Shown in pieces: positions 23,458 to 32,197 of a stretch of 64,000 nucleotides of DNA. Made by a program: the position numbers and the translations under genes. Within the stretch, counting starts at the first letter, position 1, and each line of letters opens with the position of its first letter. The stretch is from Bugula neritina (lineage: Eukaryota > Bryozoa > Gymnolaemata > Cheilostomatida > Bugulidae), in NCBI GenBank assembly GCA_964035545.1, contig OZ037770.1:4941662-5005661 (forward strand), read 5' to 3'. Below the pieces are notes generated by a model that did not search any database, was not told the origin of the DNA, and saw only the letters and a program-made list of their open reading frames with translations.

Positions 23458-23502
23458 GACCTGATGATCGTAGCTCGCACTACGTGAAACAATATTGTAG
23501 TC
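23458..23502 (+). ncRNA. hammerhead-like motif in the Penelope-like 3' region
   Basis: GAC, CTGATGA, T, a 5-bp stem CGTAG/CTACG with 6-nt loop, T, GAAA, the palindrome CAATATTG, TA, GTC. It has the hammerhead core order, but stem II starts with a T/T pair instead of the usual G-C and stem I shows only 3 bp. It may be a divergent or decayed ribozyme. Confidence 0.5.
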
Positions 23503-23614
23503 AATAGAATGAAGATCTAAGTTTATTTTCATATCCAAAATTGTATTAGTACCAAATATAAATACTCTATTTTTCGAAATATTGAGTTCTTTTGATTCAT
23601 TTTTAATTATAGAA

Positions 23615-23616
<2 letters not shown>

Positions 23617-23683
<67 letters not shown>
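23617..23683. repeat. (TA)n microsatellite, third tract
   Basis: An uninterrupted (TA)n tract of about 65 bp after the Penelope-like 3' region. The flanking 23690-24350 is AT-rich and shows no gene. Confidence 0.95.
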
Positions 23684-23687
<4 letters not shown>

Positions 23688-24350
23688 TAGAAATAGTAAA
23701 ACAAGGTAACCCCTTGATTAGTACTACAGAGTAGGGTATACAGACTACAAATCCCTGTCTGTAGCCTTGTTATCCAATGAGATATAGTGCGCATCTATAG
23801 GTATGCTGAAGGGTTGGTTCAGCATGGAACAATGACAGACCAACTGTGATTGTTTCTGTAGCAATTTTATTTTCATTGTAAGTATAATTATAAAAGAGTA
23901 TATCAACTTCCAAGCTAAGGATTGTCTTTATTTATCTTTCTACAGGCTTTCTAGTCGCTATAATTCATGTTTGGTCTCGTTAACTATCTTGTATAGCTAG
24001 TGTGTATTACTACTACTATTGAATGCTCTTGCATTGTTACACTTATTTAACTTTACCTATATGATTGTATCTAAATTTTTTTATCCCACTATATAAATGA
24101 ACGAAATAGTCTAAAAAGTCCTTCGAAATGAGTTCTTCTCATTTTCCGCAAACTGCCTCAAGTCAAATAAAAACTATCATCAATCCGTTTGAGTTATCAC
24201 TTATTCAAATTTACAAATATGTTTAATGCAAAAGAATATTAGTGAAGAATATATATTTATATATAATAAATTATGTAAGTATTTGAGAAAGTAGTCAAAA
24301 CCCCTGAAATAAATTTGTTCAACCTTTTAATGAAAAAATTCATGAAATAT

Positions 24351-24655
24351 TGTGGTGGTTCGTGGAACTACCAGCAGCACAACATGTAGGGTCGCGTAAT
24401 TGACCCGGAACAATGGATAGCCAATTAGCGTGTTTGATAGTTAGCAGCAATTACAGTTTCCCGCTGCTAAGGCAGTCGAAGCTAGAGTGTCAAATAGATT
24501 AGATGTGTAACTTGTTTGAATATAATGTATCGTTTTTATAATGTATAATTGTGTGTAAAATATACTCGTTCACTCGACTTATCCTGGTGCAGTTCTATAG
24601 CAAATAAATAGACTCTCTGGATAGCACATCAACCCTAAATCTGAAAAACATAACA
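24351..24655 (+). repeat. 5' LTR, right gypsy element
   Basis: 305 bp, TGTGGTGG...CATAACA. Its U3 side resembles the left element's LTR, but the middle is shorter and different. A TAAATAG-type AT-rich stretch lies near 24605. I do not place the start site of transcription. Confidence 0.95.
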
Positions 24656-24656
24656 G

Positions 24657-24674
24657 TGGTGGCAGCGGTGGGAT
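24657..24674 (+). other. primer-binding site, tRNA-Leu(AAG) type
   Basis: TGGTGGCAGCGGTGGGAT, one base after the LTR, complementary to a tRNA-Leu(AAG) 3' end as I recall it. It is identical to the site at 4380-4397. Confidence 0.82.
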
Positions 24675-24758
24675 AGTGCATCCAAGATGGAGACTGAAAA
24701 TGCTGGAACTTAACCACCGGCAATAGAAGGTGAGCGTAGAGACAATGCTGTAGAGACA

Positions 24759-25640
24759 ATGCCTGTTAACCATGTAGTAGAAGAGCGAAGGGTTCCGCGA
24801 GAACTAACTGAAGACCGCTACCGGTTAAAGGCGCCCACCTTCACGGGTGAAGAGGAGGTGGAACAGTTTATCCAAGAGTTTAGCGACGTAATGGACGTCG
24901 CCCAGTGGCCCCCTAGGGTGGCCTTGCTGAAGCTTAGAATGGCATTGATGGACAAAGCCAAGCCTTATGGGCTGGGCGTAGACATTGATAATATCTTTGC
25001 TTCTCTGCGGGCCCGCTTCGGCCTCTCTGCTACAGATGCCAGGGCCCGATTGCAGAGGTTGCGGCGTGATCCCCGCACCCCGCTGCGGGAGCACGCCGCC
25101 GCGGTCATGAAGCTGGCACAGATCGCGTACAGCAGCTTGCCCCCAGTCAACCGCGAGAGGTATACCCTCGACGCTTTCATAGCATCTGTCGACGATCTGG
25201 GTCTCCACCATCAGTTTCTAGCTAGGGGAGTCACTACCGTTGAAGATGCTCTGACTGAGGGGGAAGCTTACCTCCTAGCTAACCAAATGCATAAAAGTCG
25301 CGGAAGCTCCCGTCAAGTGGAGATAGACCGCGCAGACACGGCCGCGGGACAAGGGGAGGAAACCCCCGCCGCGGCTGCCGTGTCCCAGTTGGCGACGGCA
25401 TCGAAAGTCACTCAACTGACAGACATGCTAGCCAAGCTGATAGCAACTCTGACACCACGAACCCCAGTGAGTACCGCCCCTGAGCCCATGCGGCCACCGG
25501 CGCCGCCACAGGGAGAAACAGTCAGTTTTTGCTGGGAGTGCGGAAATCAAGGGCATTTCCGCCGATACTGTCCCTTCCTAAATCAGGGGTTAAACTACCG
25601 CGGCCCGCAGATGTTCCCACCTCCTGCGGGCCGACGATGA
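24759..25640 (+). CDS. gag: gag protein with capsid domain and CCHC knuckle, 293 aa, intact
   Basis: Structural protein that assembles the intracellular particle and binds element RNA. The capsid-type domain spans about residues 25-170 (LKAPTFTG, QFIQEF, REHAAAVMKLAQIAY). A single nucleic-acid-binding knuckle CWECGNQGHFRRYC (CX2CX4HX4C) is near residue 255, followed by a basic tail and TGA. The start is the first ATG giving the whole capsid domain; the nearby upstream ATG at 24744 is in the same frame and might be used. The frame overlaps pol, which continues at -1. Confidence 0.9.
   Translation: MPVNHVVEERRVPRELTEDRYRLKAPTFTGEEEVEQFIQEFSDVMDVAQWPPRVALLKLRMALMDKAKPYGLGVDIDNIFASLRARFGLSATDARARLQRLRRDPRTPLREHAAAVMKLAQIAYSSLPPVNRERYTLDAFIASVDDLGLHHQFLARGVTTVEDALTEGEAYLLANQMHKSRGSSRQVEIDRADTAAGQGEETPAAAAVSQLATASKVTQLTDMLAKLIATLTPRTPVSTAPEPMRPPAPPQGETVSFCWECGNQGHFRRYCPFLNQGLNYRGPQMFPPPAGRR
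25589..25633 (+). promoter_or_regulatory. candidate -1 ribosomal frameshift signal, right element
   Basis: GTTAAAC at 25589-25595 in gag phase, a 5-nt spacer, then a perfect 10-bp hairpin CGGCCCGCAG/CTGCGGGCCG with a 13-nt loop. Gag stops at 25638-25640. The pol frame read from 25595 continues into the protease. Confidence 0.74.
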
Positions 25641-27412
25641 AACCCCCAGGGAAGAAGAAACGCAGGTCACCCAGACAAATACCGCGTACTGGCGACCAAC
25701 AGTGGCAACAGCCACGACGGACCAGCAAGGGGCTTCGCCCCGTGGCTGCCTTTTCTATGCCTCTTCACAACAGATTCACAGGGCTACAAGTCCAAGAATC
25801 TGGATGGGAGCCCACAAAGGTAGCCGGGAATCTAGCCTCGGCACCCCCGAGGCCTACCTACCACCGCCCCAAGAGACTTCCTTCGCGACCCAAAGCGAGG
25901 GAGGTACTCCCTGCGAGAGTAAGGCCTGAAGAGAGAGTTCAGGTGCAGCCCCATGGGAACAGCTATTTCTTGCCCGGTAAACTGGAAGGCAAAGCTGTTA
26001 CGTTCCTCATTGATTCGGGCTGTACCACAAACCTCTTAAGCCGCCAACTCTTCGACACCCTCAGTGCTAGGGTCAGGGGCGAGATGGAATCATACGAAGG
26101 GGAATACGGCACCCTAGCTGACGGGTCGTGCCTTCCCTTCTATGGTATAATTGAGCTCACGGGACGAGTCCGTGATCAAACGATCCAAGAGACATTCATC
26201 GTCAGTCAGCTCAAGGAGGATGCTATCCTCGGGATGCCGTTCCTAAAAAGGCACGGATGTCACATAGATTTTAGCAGATCTGCCATGATGATGTCCGGCG
26301 GGAACTCGCCTGCGTCGACAAGTTCGGCCGCCCTCTAGTGGGAGGTGTGCAAGTGGTACGCAACCGTATCATACCAGGCCGCTCCCGGGCTACCATTCAC
26401 TGCAGGGTGAATAATAGCCGGATCTCTGGACTCGGGGTAGTTGAAGGCGCGCACGAAAAGATCCAACTTGCCAGCAGTCTGAATCAGCTGACTGAGCAAG
26501 GGGAGATCTTAGTGCAGTGCGTCAACCCCTTTACCGAGCCTATCAAGCTCCCGGCTGGGTCGATGCTGGGCCGTTTTCACTCTGTTCAGGAGGAAGACGT
26601 AGGCCCGTCGCTGGGTGATGCGACAGAGGCACTCCCTCAGTGCCCTACTCAAGGGCAAGGGGCAGTCCCCGCACATCTCCGGGAGTTGTATGACACAGCC
26701 TGTAGCGGCTGCGCGGGACGGTTTGTGGAAGTGGAAGGTGCTGCCTTTCGGGTTGACCTCCGCCCCAGCCACCTTCCAGAGGCTGATGGAGCAAGTCCTC
26801 AGCGGGCTCCATTGGAAGACACTGCTGATCTACGTCGATGATGTCATCGTGATCTCCCCAGATTTCGAGACACATGTCAGTCGTCTGCAGGATGTCTTTG
26901 AGAGACTCCGAGGTGCCGGTCTTAAGCTCAAGCCTTCTAAGTGCGCTCTATTGCAGCCAGAGGTTAAGTACCTGGGGCACGTTGTCGGTCGAAACGGCGT
27001 GGCAACGGATCCCGAGAAGGTACGGGCAGTAGAAGACTGGGTCACCCCCCAAGACTTGACCGGACTCCGGGCTTTCTTGGGGCTGGTAGGGTATTACAGG
27101 CAATACATACCAGACTTTGCGGGCATAGCACAGCCGTTAAACCGGCTCACCGCAAAGGGAGTGACGTGGCAGTGGACCCCAGTCGAACAAGAAGCGTTCG
27201 ACCGCCTCAAGGGCTGCCTACTAACGGCGCCCATCTTGGCCTACCCAGACCCCACTCTGGAGTACATCCTCGACACGGACGCCAGTGACCAAAATGTTGG
27301 CGCTGTGCTGTCACAAGTGCAGGAAGGCCGAGAAGTAGTAGTAGCCTACTACAGCAAGTCTCTCTCACCCACTGAAATTACTGCACTACCCGCAAGGAGC
27401 TGCTGGCAGTAA
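25595..27412 (+). pseudogene. pol: pol, protease to RNase H part, with two frameshifts and a 470-nt deletion
   Basis: The aspartic protease (LIDSGCTTNLLS, near 26010-26045, then ILGMPFLKRHG) is intact up to about 26290. A 1-nt loss relative to the left element then shifts the frame, and reading continues at 26338 in the protease-RT connector. At 26715/26716 the RT fingers and part of the palm are gone. The remaining RT (LPFGLTSAPATFQRLM, YVDD at 26831-26842, YLGHVVG) and RNase H begin in a third frame. A 4-nt loss near 27374 ends it with a stop at 27410-27412. Only 2 bp of CG are shared at the deletion junction, as expected for a template jump or end joining. No active RT can come from this copy. 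Confidence 0.92.
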
Positions 27413-27420
27413 TAAAGTCA

Positions 27421-29151
27421 GTGAAGCACTTCAGACCATACCTATACGGCAGGAAGTTCCGGCTGCGTACGGATCATGCCTCGCTGATCTGGTTGTGCAA
27501 GAGAGCAGAGCCCTCTAGTCAGGTCGCCCGGTGGCTCGAAATCCTAGCTGAATTCTCATACCGGATCGAACATCGACCGGGCAAGAGACACAGCAATGCG
27601 GATGGGTTGAGTCGCCGACCTGACGGAGGTTGCAAACAGTGTCTCAACATCGAGAGGAGGGATGGAGGTCCCCCGCGATGCGAGTTGGAGACGCTGGCTC
27701 ATCACGGAGCACCGTTTGACTGGGACCAAGGTCAACTCAGGCAAAGAGTTGATGAGTCACCGGAGGATGTACAAAACCTCCGCGCCAACCCTGTACTGGC
27801 CGGTAATGTTCGAGAGCTGAAGAAGCTCCAAGAAGAGCTGCCTGGAGTCGTGGCAGACATATACCGGGCCAAAAGGGAAGGGCGACGACCCAGCGAGGAA
27901 CGCATACGACAGGGATGCGCCGAGTTCCGGCTATACTGTCAGCGTTGGGACTCGCTGCGGATCGGGCAGGATGGGTTACTAACCATCTCTCTAGCTGCCA
28001 GCGACAGACACCCGGAAAGGAAGAGGGTAGTCTGCCCCACGGCCATCCGCCGTGAGTTGATTTGGGATACTCACAAACAGGCCCACGCAGGGGTCAAGAG
28101 AGTGATGTCCAAATTACGACTCCGGTGGTATTGGCCACAAATGGAGCGTGACGTCCGGCTCAGAGTCAAACAGTGTGAGATCTGCCAGGCCAGTAAGCAT
28201 AGCCGCCCCCCTGGTGAAGCAGGACGGCGGAGGCTATATGCTGGTAGGCCCTGGCAAGTAGTCGCTGTAGACCTGGTTGGACCCATGCCCCTGACCCCCA
28301 GAGGCAATAATTGGATCCTAGTACTAACCGACCACTTTACTAGGTGGGCGGATGCTCTGGCTATCCCAGATGCGTCAGCCCCAACAGTGGCCAGGGCACT
28401 AGACCAACATGTATTCTGTTATTTTGGGCTCCCCGAACAGATACACTCTGATCAAGGCGCTCAATTCCAGTCCCAACTGATGAGCGACCTTTGTCACCTC
28501 TGGGGAGTAAATCAGAGCAGGACCACCCCCTACCACCCTCAAGGTAACGGGGTGGTGGAGCGCAACAACCGGATGCTAGGTGATGCACTCCGGAGTCTCC
28601 TCCTTGGACGAGGTCAAGAGGAATGGGATACGGTGTTGCCGCAAGTCATGCGTGCATACCGTAGCACCCCACACACCAGTACTGGTGAGACCCCAAACCT
28701 CTTGATGCTCGGGAGAGAGACTCGTGTCCCTGACCATCTCACCTATCACGTTCCAGAGCAAGACAACTCGGTTCACGAGTATGCCAGTGAACTAGTGGAA
28801 CGGATGAAGGCCGCACACGATATACTGCGCCAACAGCAGTGGAAGGTGCGGCACGATGATTCCGATGAACCACTTCTCTATCAAATGGGAGATAAGGTGT
28901 GGATGGTCAATTACCGTAGGCGTCGTGGACAGGCTGATAAACTGAAGCCTGAGTTCGTAGGCCCTTACGTGGTCGTCGAGGCTATGCCCAATCATACGTA
29001 CAAGATTGAGCGCTCAGGACAGGTGTCTATCCAGAATGAGTCTCGCTTGAAACCGTATTGGGCTAGCCCCGACGGAGTGGGAGAAGCCCCCCCCGTTGTT
29101 AGAGCCCAGGAGGCAGACAACAACGCGCGGGCGACGGCGGCATGGACCTGA
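27421..29151 (+). pseudogene. pol: pol, RNase H end and integrase, open reading frame detached from RT
   Basis: A 576-codon open frame begins within RNase H (FRLRTDHASLIWL) and covers the integrase: the H..H/C..C zinc-binding segment (HKQAHAGVKR.., CEICQASK), the DDE core (VAVDLVGP, HSDQGAQF, NGVVERNN) and a C-terminal chromatin-side domain (GDKVWMVNYRR, KPEFVGPYVV). The sequence is nearly identical to the minus-strand element at 1-1300. The ATG at 27421 is internal to pol, so a separate protein would not normally be made. The family's usual C-terminal tail continues in another frame from about 29100, so a small indel probably lies at 29100-29150. Confidence 0.9.
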
Positions 29152-29686
29152 ATACGAAGTGGTCATACCGCGGGAAGAGAACTTGGTGAGAGAGGAGCGG
29201 CAGCTTTTGTCAACAGAAGCGTGTCCGCCACCGCCAAGTCTAATTCCATCACTTCCAGAAACCGAACCGGTTCCAGAAGTGCAAACCCCCACGGAGGGAG
29301 GGGCTCCGTCCGGAGAACAAGAAGAGGTGACCGCTAACGGTGAAGTAGAGACGCCATTAGAGGCCCCTACTAACGAACCGGCAAGCGTGTCACCCCCCCT
29401 AGAAAGGGGACAGCGTACGAGGCAACCCCCCGCATACTTGAAGGACTTCATATGCGACTGCGTTAAAAGCGGCGTGTATGAAAGTCTAGGGGAAAACCGT
29501 ACAAGAAAAGTATCAAGCAAATGTGGGAGTTGTCAACACCACGGAAATATCAACTTTTGTATCGGCGGAAATAGAAACAAAATTCATCCGCCGGGTGCAC
29601 AAAGTCTTAATCACGCACCCCAACCACGTTGCTCGATCTTTTCATACGCTGATGCAGTCAAGAGTAGACGTGTTTCTAAGCAGTAG
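29102..29686 (+). pseudogene. C-terminal tail of pol in a shifted frame
   Basis: An open frame rich in Pro, Glu, Ser and Thr ends with RTRQPPAYLKDFICD, the pattern often found at the very end of animal gypsy pol proteins. It overlaps the integrase stop in a +1 frame and is most simply the original tail separated by an indel. After the LKDF motif the sequence is not recognisable. Confidence 0.6.
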
Positions 29687-29966
29687 TTCAAACCATTTCA
29701 CAAATTCAGTATGTCTTACAACAACAGATCGTGGGGTGAGTTAACTATATCCTAATACGAAACTAGATTGCATCGCTCAGCTCTGACTCACTGAGTCAAT
29801 CGAGCTGGAGATAGGTTAGTGAAATACCGTAGTAAGAACTCAGTTTGACTTAGAGATTTTTATAATCTCATTGCAATACGTGTTCTATCTGACTATTCAC
29901 TACCATAAATCTCTACGAGGTAACTGAATTAGGAGTTGCCAAGCTATTCAAGCTGACAACACGGCA

Positions 29967-30782
29967 GTGTACTGTATTAACACTGTTGAAACTTTTTCAG
30001 ATTACACTCGACCCGCTACAACCAGGGTACGGGATAGAACACTTCCCGCTCCGCATCCGGAGGAGTATGCTAGTGGTGACCGGCCTGAGCCACTACGCCG
30101 CCGTTGGCGGTGGGTGTCTCCACAAACAGAGGAAGAAATAGAAACGGCCTGGGGGTCCAGAGGACGGACGAGATGCCAGATCTGTGGTGAAGAATGCGCC
30201 TCTCACCGCTCCCTTAAACTACACGTCAATGCTCATCTCCTACTAACATTCTGCCCCTGCGGGTACAATGATGTGTATCCCTACCCCGTCACCAGACACC
30301 GAGCGACGGGCTGTTTCCCTGGAGAAAACTACGTGGTCGACGCTAAGCTATACCCGGAGTTCCTCACACTTATACGACCTCTGGTGAAGAAGGCCATGCT
30401 GTTAGCTGTTCTGTCCTCGGGGTTCCAACGTGTGTTAGACAACGCCCGCCAACAATCCCCGTTGGTGTCTGACCGCCCTCAAATTACATACACCCCCGAG
30501 GAGATTACATATCCAGAAGAAGGGGAGATCTCCCCTACCCCGACGAAGAGACGAACCAGGTCCCCCAGCCCCCCCTTGCGCCGCAGACGGACACCGTCCC
30601 CAGACCCAGTCCGCCTAGCCACAGTAGAAAAACGCCTCCTACGATTACAAGAAGAATTCACCCAGCTGGCACCAGATCTACTTAATACTACCACAGGACT
30701 CTTCCAGCTAAAGGGATCCGTATGCCGTATGAAACGGAAACTGCGTACCTGCCAAGCCAAGCACCGGCGTGCCCAACAATGA
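29967..30782 (+). CDS. extra 3' ORF of the gypsy element: C2H2 zinc finger, SR-rich and coiled-coil protein
   Basis: The 271-codon frame lies between pol and the 3' LTR, where some LTR elements have an envelope gene. It has no signal peptide or membrane segment. About residue 70 begins a classic zinc finger CX2CX12HX3H (CQICGEECASHRSLKLHVNAH), then a second, less regular Cys/His cluster (FCPCGYNDVYPYPVTRHRATGC). A Ser-Pro/Arg-rich stretch (RTRSPSPPLRRRRTPSP) and a Leu-rich, possibly coiled-coil end follow. A TTTTTCAG/ATT acceptor-like site at 29991-30000 could place its exon start there. GC content is higher than in flanking host DNA, like the rest of the element. A nuclear nucleic-acid-binding role is inferred; I know no named family for it. 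Confidence 0.7.
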   Translation: MYCINTVETFSDYTRPATTRVRDRTLPAPHPEEYASGDRPEPLRRRWRWVSPQTEEEIETAWGSRGRTRCQICGEECASHRSLKLHVNAHLLLTFCPCGYNDVYPYPVTRHRATGCFPGENYVVDAKLYPEFLTLIRPLVKKAMLLAVLSSGFQRVLDNARQQSPLVSDRPQITYTPEEITYPEEGEISPTPTKRRTRSPSPPLRRRRTPSPDPVRLATVEKRLLRLQEEFTQLAPDLLNTTTGLFQLKGSVCRMKRKLRTCQAKHRRAQQ

Positions 30783-31059
30783 CTCTGGTTCTGCTGCCGG
30801 AATAATCTGCAATTTCATCCTCTTGGGGGAACCCAGGACCTCGTGCAAATGCTTGACTGCTTGACAGGTTATTCCTTGTCTAATACCACAGCTAGCCGGT
30901 ATTCCTCGTCTATAGCTGGTCAATTGTAGGTAACAGATTGTTATAATGACTCTGCCTATTATTATGTCTCTTCCTGTATATTATGTATTATTTTTGTCCA
31001 CTGATGTATGTAGTTACTAATGAATGTTTTTTTTATATATATATCAGAAAGAGGGCTTT

Positions 31060-31075
31060 CTGCTGGTGGGGGCGG
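31060..31075 (+). other. polypurine tract candidate
   Basis: The purine-rich GGTGGGGGCGG run directly before the 3' LTR is the expected plus-strand primer position, though T and C interrupt it. Confidence 0.5.
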
Positions 31076-31380
31076 TGTGGTGGTTCGTGGAACTACCAGC
31101 AGCACAACATGTAGGGTCGCGTAATTGACCCGGAACAATGGATAGCCACTTAGCGTGTTTGATAGTTAGCAGCAATTACAGTTTCTCGCTGCTAAGGCAG
31201 TCGAAGCTAGAGTGTCAAATAGATTAGATGTGTAACTTGTTTGAATATAATGTATCGTTTTTATAATGTATTATTGTGTGTAAAATATACTCGTTCACTC
31301 GACTTATCCTGGTGCAGTTCTATAGCAAATAAATAGACTCTCTGGATAGCACATCAACCCTAAATCTGAAAAACATAACA
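31076..31380 (+). repeat. 3' LTR, right gypsy element
   Basis: 305 bp, differing from the 5' LTR by about three substitutions by eye (for example CCACTTAGC for CCAATTAGC). It ends about 120 bp before the first coding exon of the next gene, in the same direction. Confidence 0.95.
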
Positions 31381-31499
31381 ATATGCAGGTATATCCATAT
31401 ATTTTGTTACTTATTCATATATAATCTATGTTTTAGATAGAGCTGTTGCGCCTTAGCTGATACTTATCACCAATCAAGACAAGCTACTAATTGGTAGCC

Positions 31500-32197
31500 A
31501 TGGCAACGGCTGGTGAGTGAAGTTAAATACTATTTTATTCACTTATATATGGAGAGTAGAAATATTTAACCTCTGAAGCTATGTTGATGTTATGCCCAAA
31601 CCATTTAATATATATCTATAAAACTATTTGATTATCATTACTTCCTATAATACTGTTTTATGTCACTAATTAGCGTAATACTGTGAAAATAGAACAATAG
31701 GTAAAATTATGCTAGCAGTTGGGTTAGAGTTGTCTTATCTCAACATAATAAACACTGAGCTATAAACTATATATTGAGTGATTATTTCGAAATAATTTAT
31801 TACTATAGAATAAAATATATGTTATATAGTTATATACAGCTATGAAAACTGAAATCCACCATATCATAAATATATTCAAGGGGTAGATGGCAGGTGTTAG
31901 AATGATAGACACCACCTGCTATAAGCACTGTGTAATAATCACACTATCACTGTATGGTGTTACAGAGAATATGAGAATCTGGTTCAGACATTCGGGTCAG
32001 CCTCTTGTAAGCTGGGAGGATGTACTGAAAGGTACTACCAAGTCATATGCTACTGCTGAGGTAAAACGTGAAGTTGGGAGATATGATATCACAGCTCTGA
32101 AACTGGAGGGGACAATTTCAAGTAACATTGGAAAGATTGCTGGTAAAGCCAGGTGTCTATGTGTTTCTAACCTCAATGACAGAGCAAGTCTGGACAA
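31500..32197 (+). other. first exons of the LRR-Roc-caspase gene
   Basis: Exon 1 (31500-31512) is GCC ATG GCA ACG GCT G followed by the donor GTGAGTG. It has a good start context and phase 1. Exon 2 (31894-32197) follows GGCAG and supplies about 101 residues (for example VTENMRIWFRHSGQPLVSWE, SNIGKIAGKARCLCVSNLND). It ends GACAA/GTTAGT in phase 2, which fits the repeat exons exactly. I do not recognise the domain. An alternative start is the in-frame ATG at 31887, seven bases before the acceptor cut, if exon 1 is not used. Confidence 0.6.

Larger units (their letters stand above)
24351..31380 (+). mobile_element. Ty3/gypsy LTR retrotransposon, full-length copy with broken pol
   Basis: The 7030-bp copy has two 305-bp LTRs that differ by only about three substitutions by eye, and 4-bp direct repeats ATAT (24347-24350, 31381-31384) as target-site duplication. 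Order: LTR, tRNA-Leu primer site, gag, pol, a zinc-finger ORF, polypurine stretch, LTR. Compared with the left element, pol has a 1-nt deletion near 26297, a 470-nt deletion at 26715/26716 that removes the RT fingers, and a 4-nt deletion near 27374. It inserted recently but cannot supply its own RT. It lies in the same direction as, and just upstream of, the LRR-Roc-caspase gene. Confidence 0.95.

Noticed and set aside
29967-30782. Envelope gene, judged by position between pol and the LTR
   Set aside because: There is no signal peptide, membrane helix or fusion-type region. Zinc-finger and SR-like features point to a nuclear or RNA-binding protein.
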